A stretch of DNA of 25,955 nt from the IMG/VR virus record IMGVR_UViG_3300017710_000044, positions 1 through 25,955 of that record. One strand, written 5' to 3'. Shown one piece after another: positions 19,934 through 25,955 of this stretch (the first letter of the stretch is position 1; each line of letters starts with the position of its first letter). Source of the stretch: a virus. The notes under the pieces were generated by a model. The model searched no databases and had not been told where the DNA came from. It saw nothing but the letters and a program-made list of their open reading frames with translations. A program made the position numbers and the translations under genes.

Positions 19934-21538
19934 ATGGCTTTAAATCTATCAAGAAATACCAAAGTATTCGTCAGCTCCGTGAATGGAGTTACATCTGCTG
20001 GTGGAAACGTGGCAACACTATCAAATTCGCTATCAGGTACAAACTCAGGACACGCAGTAGGTGACATAGTTACTTTTGGAACTACTAATGGATCAGGTTC
20101 AGGTTTTAAAGCAATCGTAGCCGCAGTAAATAGTGGAGCAGCAACAGAGCTAATTATACCAAATAACTTTAGGGGTACTGGGTATGCAGCGTCTAATACT
20201 GTAACATCTACAGCTTCTAGTGGAAGTGGGGCTAACGGCCTTGTAGCTACAGTAGCAACAATTAGTGCGGGTAAAACAGCCGACAGCTCTAGAACTGGTC
20301 TCGGACTATTCAAAGGTAATGAGAAAGATTCAAATACTTTCAGAATTGGTGTACTAGATGGTTATAGTTTTTCTCAGTCAAGTGAAAGTACAGACGTTAC
20401 TATTAATGAAGCAGGCTCTGCGCCTAAGAGGGGATCACAAAGATTCAATGATTCTTTGGCTCCAGCAGAATGGTCTTTCCAAACTTATGTAAGACCTTTC
20501 AAACACGGTGCAAACAGCTTTAGAGATACAACAGCGCATGACATGGTAGAGAATATTCTTTGGGCAGCATTAGCTGGTCAAGCAATTCCTACTGCGGAAG
20601 ATTCAGGAGATAATGCAGGAGCAACAACAAACTCTGCGATTACCTTCCAAGCAAATGACACGAAAGTAGACTTTGCAAGTTCTAACGCTCACGAACTTTT
20701 GAAACTAACCATTTTCTTTGCATTAGAAAATACAACTTATAGGCTAAATGAGTGCCAAGTTAACCAAGTAGAGATTGACTTTTCAATTGATGGTATTGCA
20801 ACACTAAGTTGGTCTGGAAATGCTACAAGCATTGACCAGGTTAACTCTGCGATCGAAGATCCATCAAAAGCGTTCCATGACAAAATTGGAGTATCTGATA
20901 CAGATACATCTTCAACTTTGACATCTTACGTTGAGAAACTAAACTACGTTGACGTAACGGCGACGTCAGATGCAGATTACTTAAGAAATAAGTTATCTAC
21001 TATGACTTTAGCTCACCAAATGACGGCAGCAAGAGCGTCAGGAGGAGTATTAGATACAGCAGGTGGAACGACTCACGAATACACAGGTATTAATATTACC
21101 GGTGGGTCAATTACAATTGCTAACAATGTAACTTACTTAACTCCAGAAACTCTAGGTATTGTGGATCAGCCAATTGGTTCATTCACTGGTTCAAGAACTA
21201 TTTCAGGTTCTTTAACTTGTTACCTTGATACGGCAGCAGGGGGTTCTAACGAACTGCTTTCTGACTTATCAGCAGCTACAAATCTTGTAAGTAACAAATT
21301 CGACATGAGTTTGTTCATGGGAGGAGCATCAACTGCAAATCCTTTAGTGACCTTTGATATTCCAAGGGCTCACTTACAGATTCCAACAATTGAAACAGCT
21401 GATATTATATCAACTACAATTGAATTTGCAGCACAGGGTACAACTATTACATCAACAGATGAAATGACTGTACTTTACAAAGGGTCAACTGTCCACTCAG
21501 ATTCTGGGTATGACAAGACTACTAGTAACGCTGTTTAA
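19934..21538 (+). CDS. Major tail tube protein
   Basis: The product has 534 residues. After a short start, residues about 20-112 contain two copies of a Gly/Ser/Thr-rich motif (HAVGDIVTFG...GSGSGFKAIVAAV and GYAASNTVTSTASSGSGANGLVATV) that look like a surface decoration insert. The rest is beta-rich with tube-like segments: GYSFSQSSESTDVTINEAGS, APAEWSFQTYVRPF, LNECQVNQVEIDFSIDGIATLSWSGNAT, FTGSRTISGSLTCYLD and IETADIISTTIEFAAQGTTI. Its size, strand pattern and place between the tail terminator and tail chaperones fit a tail tube. Ribosome site AGGAG. No sheath gene is found near it. Confidence 0.75.
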   Translation: MALNLSRNTKVFVSSVNGVTSAGGNVATLSNSLSGTNSGHAVGDIVTFGTTNGSGSGFKAIVAAVNSGAATELIIPNNFRGTGYAASNTVTSTASSGSGANGLVATVATISAGKTADSSRTGLGLFKGNEKDSNTFRIGVLDGYSFSQSSESTDVTINEAGSAPKRGSQRFNDSLAPAEWSFQTYVRPFKHGANSFRDTTAHDMVENILWAALAGQAIPTAEDSGDNAGATTNSAITFQANDTKVDFASSNAHELLKLTIFFALENTTYRLNECQVNQVEIDFSIDGIATLSWSGNATSIDQVNSAIEDPSKAFHDKIGVSDTDTSSTLTSYVEKLNYVDVTATSDADYLRNKLSTMTLAHQMTAARASGGVLDTAGGTTHEYTGINITGGSITIANNVTYLTPETLGIVDQPIGSFTGSRTISGSLTCYLDTAAGGSNELLSDLSAATNLVSNKFDMSLFMGGASTANPLVTFDIPRAHLQIPTIETADIISTTIEFAAQGTTITSTDEMTVLYKGSTVHSDSGYDKTTSNAV

Positions 21539-21540
21539 TC

Positions 21541-22449
21541 ATGTCAGTGTACAACCTTCTTAAAGACGGTTCCGTACACGTGGTATACGGGAGTAATCGA
21601 TACAATGTAAAGGTTACTCCCGAATTATCGTTCTCTCAGACATTTGCGGAAGATGCATATGAAGTTAAGACTTTGCACGATCAGACAAAAATGTTTTTAG
21701 GAACGAGCGTAACCAAAGCAAATCCTGCTGATTTCAGTTTTCAGGTCGCCCTTACAAGAGAAAAGGACGAAAGCATTGTAAAAAGTCTTTTAACCGATTA
21801 TGATACAAGTAGCGGGGAACAATTGTTAAAATCATTTGATCTCTACTTCATTACAGATGAAAGCACCTTCAAGTTAGAGGGTTGTTTAATTACTAATGGA
21901 GACTTTGTAATGGATAGGACAAGACCACTTACATTAAGTGTGAGTGGAAATGCTAAAAAGCTGGAAAGAGTGGGGAATGCTTCTTATAGCCTTCCTGGTA
22001 CCTTGCAATCTGCAAGTGCCACAAGAACTCCCGTCAAAGCCTTGCTTGATGTAGAAGTAGGTGGATCAGATGTAACAAATCTTGTCTCAACTACATTAAG
22101 TGTGCAAAATAATATAGATTGGACTCCATATGAAACCTTGCATAATAGTTTGTCGGTTACAAATGCATCTAATGCAATGTATCCGTCAACATACACATTA
22201 AAAGATAGAGTAGTTTCTGGAAGTATTGTTCAGTATACAGGGGATAATAACTCTACTACTGCTCAATCTTTTAATACTAATACTTCGGTAGCGGTAAAAA
22301 CAATTGATCAAAATAGCACTTTTTTAAACGCTAATTTAACCAGTTGTATGTTTACTAAACGATTAAATGTTGCTGAAGTTTTTACGCAGACTTTTGATTA
22401 TAGATTAATTACTAGTCCTGCAAATTTAGGAAATACAATAACATATTAG
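21541..22449 (+). CDS. Second tail-tube-like protein
   Basis: The product has 302 residues, beta-rich, starting 2 nt after the previous stop. Segments such as VTPELSFSQTFAEDAYEVKTLHDQT, KSFDLYFITDESTFKLEGCLITNGDF and RTRPLTLSVSGNAKKLERVG resemble the tube fold. LSVQNNIDWTPYETL followed by YTLKDRVVSGSIVQYTGD lines up with ITIANNVTYLTPETL and FTGSRTISGSLTCYLD in the upstream gene. A distant paralog is likely: either a second tube component or a distal/adaptor tail protein. No clear ribosome site, so coupling to the tube gene is probable. Confidence 0.65.
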   Translation: MSVYNLLKDGSVHVVYGSNRYNVKVTPELSFSQTFAEDAYEVKTLHDQTKMFLGTSVTKANPADFSFQVALTREKDESIVKSLLTDYDTSSGEQLLKSFDLYFITDESTFKLEGCLITNGDFVMDRTRPLTLSVSGNAKKLERVGNASYSLPGTLQSASATRTPVKALLDVEVGGSDVTNLVSTTLSVQNNIDWTPYETLHNSLSVTNASNAMYPSTYTLKDRVVSGSIVQYTGDNNSTTAQSFNTNTSVAVKTIDQNSTFLNANLTSCMFTKRLNVAEVFTQTFDYRLITSPANLGNTITY

Positions 22450-22460
22450 AGGAAAAAATT

Positions 22461-22907
22461 ATGGATTTAAAAAATTTACTAGTAGACAGTAAAACTGCTT
22501 GGGTAGAGTTTCCTGGCTTAGATGGATTTGAAGTAGAACTTGCAAATCTTTCTAGAAAAGAGCTTGTTGCACTTAGAAAAAGATGTGTAACTAATAAGTT
22601 TGACAGAAAAACTAGAGCGTTTAATGAAGAGCTAGATGAAAGTAAGTTTGTAAAAGAATTTACACAAGCTACTGTTAAAGGTTGGAGAGGATTAAAACTA
22701 GCTATGCTAGAGGATTTGATTCTTGTCGATTTAAAAGGACAAGAACCAGAGACTGAAATGCCTTACAACCAAGAAAACGCACAAGTACTGGTCGAAAATT
22801 CAAGCGAATTTGATAATTGGCTCAACGAGGTAGTCTTCGATTTAGAAAACTTTCGTAGCCAAGAACAAGAAAAAACTACTCCAAAAACTAAAACTGTTTC
22901 TGGATAA
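22461..22907 (+). CDS. Tail assembly chaperone, first product (gpG-like)
   Basis: The product has 148 residues: WVEFPGLDGFEVELANLSRKELVALRKRCV, VKEFTQATVKGWRGLKLAMLEDLILVDLKG, and a polar end, FRSQEQEKTTPKTKTVSG. Such a helical protein between tube and tape-measure genes is the usual first chaperone. It has AGAGGAAAAAATT before the ATG. Near the 3' end six A (22870-22875) lie in-frame as GAA AAA ACT. The frame of the following gene (+1, equivalent to -2) is open from 22846 through this point, so a frameshifted fusion is likely. The chaperone wraps tape measure before tube assembly. Confidence 0.75.
   Translation: MDLKNLLVDSKTAWVEFPGLDGFEVELANLSRKELVALRKRCVTNKFDRKTRAFNEELDESKFVKEFTQATVKGWRGLKLAMLEDLILVDLKGQEPETEMPYNQENAQVLVENSSEFDNWLNEVVFDLENFRSQEQEKTTPKTKTVSG
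22870..22876 (+). promoter_or_regulatory. Candidate programmed frameshift site (A6C)
   Basis: AAAAAAC at 22870-22876 lies where the first chaperone reads GAA AAA ACT. A tRNA-Lys on AAA can re-pair on AAA one base forward or two bases back, and either slip enters the frame of the downstream gene. The fused junction would read about EQEKLLQKLKLFLDNQDVG before MSKDQYLEMM if the slip is +1, with one extra Lys if it is -2. Both frames are open here, and the downstream ATG has only a weak ribosome site. Tail chaperone frameshifts are conserved in long-tailed phages, mostly as -1, less often +1 or -2. Confidence 0.5.
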
Positions 22908-22920
22908 CCAAGATGTAGGT

Positions 22921-23250
22921 ATGTCCAAGGATCAATACTTGGAGATGATGGATCAAATGGGAAAAGAACCCAACTGGGACGAATGTCCTCCAGACTGGGA
23001 AGACTTTCCACAGGTAGTAGTAGATAGTGTAAACATCTTTCATTGCCTGGGTGACAGAATATATCCTGAAATAGGATATATCGGAAAAGATTATACTATA
23101 TGGGACTTTGTATTAAAGCAATATAATATAGACGAACACCAAAAAGATTATGTATTTGACCTTGTATTATGGTTAGATACACGAAAACTGGAAGCCTCAC
23201 AGAAACGATTGAAGGCAGAGTACGATAAGATAAAGCGTAAACACGGTTAA
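22921..23250 (+). CDS. Tail assembly chaperone, second part (GT extension)
   Basis: The product has 109 residues if started at the ATG at 22921. MSKDQYLEMMDQMGKEPNWDECPPDWEDFPQVV matches a pattern I know from marine phage tail-chaperone C-terminal parts (QYLEMxxQxGKEP, then GDR and GYIGKDYT). The helix DYVFDLVLWLDTRKLEASQKRLKAEYDKIKRKHG ends the protein. The open frame extends back to 22846 and meets the end of the upstream chaperone, so it is probably made as the tail of a frameshifted fusion as well as, or instead of, independently. The tape-measure start follows 2 nt after its stop. Confidence 0.7.
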   Translation: MSKDQYLEMMDQMGKEPNWDECPPDWEDFPQVVVDSVNIFHCLGDRIYPEIGYIGKDYTIWDFVLKQYNIDEHQKDYVFDLVLWLDTRKLEASQKRLKAEYDKIKRKHG

Positions 23251-23252
23251 TT

Positions 23253-25955
23253 ATGGCAAAAGGAAAGATAGTAGGACAAATTGACGTTATCATGACATCG
23301 AAAGGTGTCAAACTGGTAGCTAAAGATTTAGAGAAAGTAAGTAAGACTACTAAAGAAGTAGAAAAAAGCCAGAAGAAGCAAACAGAGACTCAGAAAAAGA
23401 GTACAAAAGTAGCAAAGGATTACGATAAACAAAATAAATCTGTTTATCAAGGTAATCTATCTTCGGCAAAGTCTTTCTCAAAAATGAACCAAAGCATTGG
23501 CTCGGACTCTGGTAGTTCCGGGCTTGTCGGTGCCTACGCGACTCTAGCAGCTAACGTCTTTGCGGCTACAGCTGCTTTCAATGCTCTTCGTGCTGCTTCT
23601 CAAGTACAGCAACTTGAAAAAGGGTTAGAAGTTTTAGGAAGAAGCGCGGGGAAAAACTTAACAGTAATGGCAGACGGCTTCAGAGAAGCTGCAGGATTTG
23701 CTGTTAGTTATGACCAAGCTTTAAGAGCTATTTCTGTAGGCTCTTCCGCTGCTTTTAGCGGAACTCAAATCGAAGGACTAGCAGAAGTTGCTAAAGCAGC
23801 TGCTACAGCTCTTGGTAGAGACGTAGGAGATGCCGTTGACAGGCTAACAAGAGGTGCTGCAAAACTCGAGCCAGAAATTCTTGATGAATTAGGTATCTTT
23901 GTAAGACTAGATGATGCATCCGCAAAGTATGCCGCTTCTTTAGGTGTGGCCGCTTCAGAACTTACAAGATTCCAACAAAGACAAGCTTTTGCAAACGAAA
24001 TTCTTGAGCAAGGAAGAAGAAAGTTTGGTCAAGTAGGACAAGAAGTAGAAGCTTCTTCATTCGATAAATTAGCGGCTTCACTAGCAGATCTGTCTAGATC
24101 ACTGCTTGATTTCTTTAACAAAGTCTTAGGCCCAGTAGCATCTTTCTTTTCTCAAAATACAATTGCATTAGCAGGTTTCTTTGCTATGATTACAAAAGGC
24201 ATAATGAATCAAGCGCTGCCTATGTTAAATCAGTTTGCAGCAACCGCACAAAAAGGAGCACAAGAAGAAGTTAGAAGAGCTCAGGCAGCAGCAAGACGAA
24301 TAGATAAAGAAATCAAAGCACAAAGAGGATTGATGCAACCTTTAAAAATGGTTAAAGGAGAGTATGGGGCTTTATTTGAAAAAATAAAAGCAGGTACTGC
24401 AACCGTAAAAGAGCAAGAAATTGCACATAAAAAACTTCAACTTACAATACAAAAAAGACAAGCAAATATTCTAAAAGGCGGATTGAAAAATCTAGCACTT
24501 AAGCAGAAAGAGCTTGCTGCAATTGAAGTTGAAGAACAAGCGCTAAAAGACCTCATGAAGTTAGAAAAACAAAGAGCAGGAAAGATGGGAGATATTCGAA
24601 CCCTTTCTGCAGGCGCAAAGTCAAAAAGAAGCACTCAAGCAGTATTCAGAGAACTAGATAAAGATCAAAGTTTTAAAGGGTACATGAGAGCTTTTGGCCT
24701 ATCAAACCTTGCACAGAAAAAATATAGAAAGAATTTAGGAGATTCAGTAAACTCTGGAAGACTGTTTGGAATGAATTTAGGCTTTATAGGAAAAGCAGCA
24801 AATAGAGCAAGACCTGCAATATTTGGATTCGGTCTTACTACAAAAATAGCAATCAAAGGCATATTTACAGCTATACCAGTTATTGGACAATTTTTGTTTG
24901 CTCTTGATTTACTCATAGTTGGACTAAAGAAAACTATAGGCTTTTTAGGCGGACTAATACCAGAAGCTTCTGCGCTTTCAAAAGCTATGAAAGAATTAAG
25001 TTCTATCACTGAGTCTTTTGCCGAACAAAATTCTAAATCTAATTTAGAGAATAAAAATGCAGCTCAAAGTTTAATTATTGCTGCAAACTCTACTAATCAA
25101 TTAATGGAAGCCACAAAAAAAGCGTCTGAAGCTCAGGCAGAGGCTTTTAAAAACGCTAATAACTTTGGAAAAGCTTTACTAATTATAAAAAGAAGAGCCT
25201 CAGAAGTTGCCGACAGTATTGGAAGAGGTTTTGGTACTGCACTGGATTATATAGACATGCTTTTTTTAATGGTAGAAAGGAGAATGCTCAAGACAATTAA
25301 TAGTCCAATCATAAAAGCTTTTATGAATGTTTATACTGCTCTTTTTAATGCTATGTTTGCCAAAGAAGGAGAAGAATTAGAATATCAAGGATTGTTTGAC
25401 AATACGAAGCTTAAAAAAGAAACAGATAGAATTAACGGAGAAATTGCTGAAATAGAAGCAAGAAGAGATGCATTACTCGATAAAAGTAATCTATCGGGGA
25501 GTCTGTTTAATTTAAGTAGTACAATGCCAGAAGTACAAGCTTTTGAAGAGCTTATGTATGGAGCAGGTGCGGCCACAACAGAGTTAAAAGACTTTCTTGG
25601 TGGAGCAGATGTTACTATAAACTCTTTCTTACAGTCTATGGGAGAGGCCAGCAGTTTAGGAGACTTGCCAGAAGGACTTCAACTTTTAGCCAAAGAGCTA
25701 GATAAAACAGGCAAGCCAACAGAAAGAGCCACTGCTTTAAACAAAATGTTTGAAGATGGAGTACTAGATACAGCAGAAGCACAACAATTATTACAAATTG
25801 CAATGGATGCCGGAACAGCAACTACTGTAACAGCAGGTAAGAGTGCAGAAGAACTAGGACAGCAATTCCAAAACAGTGGAGAAAAAATTAATGAGTTCTT
25901 TACTAGTTTTAGAAAGAAAGCAGCAGTTGGTCCTATGCTTTCTGAACTGAAAGCA
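23253..25955 (+). CDS. Tape-measure protein (start to window edge)
   Basis: An ATG at 23253 opens 901 codons with no stop to the right edge, so the protein is truncated here. The start is MAKGKIVGQIDVIMTSKGVKLVAKDLEKVSKTT, followed by a Lys/Gln coiled region. A small-residue-rich domain (GLVGAYATLAANVFAATAAFNALRAASQVQQLEKG) and the tape-measure pattern SYDQALRAISVGSSAAFSGTQIEGLAEVAKAAATALG come next. Long helical, Lys/Glu/Gln-rich stretches follow, with hydrophobic segments (VASFFSQNTIALAGFFAMIT; FTAIPVIGQFLFALDLLIVGL) that may cross the host membrane on injection. It sets tail length; over 900 residues implies a long tail. It directly follows the tail chaperones, as usual. Confidence 0.9.
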   Translation, partial: MAKGKIVGQIDVIMTSKGVKLVAKDLEKVSKTTKEVEKSQKKQTETQKKSTKVAKDYDKQNKSVYQGNLSSAKSFSKMNQSIGSDSGSSGLVGAYATLAANVFAATAAFNALRAASQVQQLEKGLEVLGRSAGKNLTVMADGFREAAGFAVSYDQALRAISVGSSAAFSGTQIEGLAEVAKAAATALGRDVGDAVDRLTRGAAKLEPEILDELGIFVRLDDASAKYAASLGVAASELTRFQQRQAFANEILEQGRRKFGQVGQEVEASSFDKLAASLADLSRSLLDFFNKVLGPVASFFSQNTIALAGFFAMITKGIMNQALPMLNQFAATAQKGAQEEVRRAQAAARRIDKEIKAQRGLMQPLKMVKGEYGALFEKIKAGTATVKEQEIAHKKLQLTIQKRQANILKGGLKNLALKQKELAAIEVEEQALKDLMKLEKQRAGKMGDIRTLSAGAKSKRSTQAVFRELDKDQSFKGYMRAFGLSNLAQKKYRKNLGDSVNSGRLFGMNLGFIGKAANRARPAIFGFGLTTKIAIKGIFTAIPVIGQFLFALDLLIVGLKKTIGFLGGLIPEASALSKAMKELSSITESFAEQNSKSNLENKNAAQSLIIAANSTNQLMEATKKASEAQAEAFKNANNFGKALLIIKRRASEVADSIGRGFGTALDYIDMLFLMVERRMLKTINSPIIKAFMNVYTALFNAMFAKEGEELEYQGLFDNTKLKKETDRINGEIAEIEARRDALLDKSNLSGSLFNLSSTMPEVQAFEELMYGAGAATTELKDFLGGADVTINSFLQSMGEASSLGDLPEGLQLLAKELDKTGKPTERATALNKMFEDGVLDTAEAQQLLQIAMDAGTATTVTAGKSAEELGQQFQNSGEKINEFFTSFRKKAAVGPMLSELKA

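Noticed and set aside
19872-22460. Tail sheath gene implying a contractile tail
   Set aside because: No protein of sheath pattern was seen between the tail terminator and the tape measure. The two large proteins there look like tube proteins.
23096-25821. Several minus-strand ORFs opposite the tape-measure gene
   Set aside because: They mirror the codon pattern of the long plus-strand frame and lack ribosome sites. The plus-strand frame is unbroken for 901 codons.

Overview
This window is a stretch of an uncultured-type tailed phage genome, very likely marine. It is A+T-rich and tightly packed, with ATGA or TAATG overlaps at many junctions and many ORFs under 70 codons. It carries an HK97-type packaging, capsid and tail set. 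Several small proteins look like families I associate with phages of marine bacteria such as SAR11, OM43 or cyanobacteria. That host guess is inference. No tail sheath is visible, so a long non-contractile (siphovirus-like) tail is the best reading. No integrase, tRNA or CRISPR array was seen.

Layout. (1) 1-575, minus strand: the start of a DnaQ-like 3'-5' exonuclease plus two small unknown genes, probably the edge of the replication region. (2) 576-904: a divergent, gene-free control region with repeated TTGACAT heptamers and a strong sigma70-like promoter facing right. (3) 905-9746, plus strand: a terminase small-subunit candidate, then a large cargo block. The block holds an exported DNA/RNA nuclease, two paralogous holin-like membrane proteins, CsgF, CsgG, a curlin-repeat protein, a FecR-domain protein, small genes, an IscA-type Fe-S carrier, a second curlin-repeat protein, a basic protein and a CHASE2-adenylate cyclase. 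(4) 9750-13404: a second copy of the promoter, a XhlA-like protein, a run of very small and mostly basic proteins, and the large terminase. (5) 13427-25955: a third promoter copy, then HNH nuclease, portal, a HTH-like protein, a fused prohead protease/scaffold/major capsid protein, a hairpin terminator, connector, neck protein, tail terminator, two tail-tube-like proteins, a tail chaperone pair with a probable frameshift, and the start of the tape-measure protein.

The outstanding content is the cargo block. It holds a curli-type outer-membrane secretion pore (CsgG with CsgF), two candidate fibre subunits with signal peptides, and a membrane-linked signalling pair (FecR domain, CHASE2 sensor plus cyclase). 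All are co-directional and lie between the two terminase subunits. No CsgE, CsgC or CsgD is present. I recall CsgG/CsgF-like genes being reported in some marine phages, so the pore alone may not be new. The pairing with two curlin paralogs, FecR and a catalytically intact cyclase deserves study. The inferred model is that during infection the phage exports amyloid-like material, or opens a gated pore, in the host outer membrane and produces cAMP. The purpose could be lysis timing, superinfection exclusion, aggregation or nutrient capture.

Three near-identical promoters (TTCTTGACTT...TATAAT) head the three rightward units, which suggests coordinated expression of cargo, packaging and structural genes.
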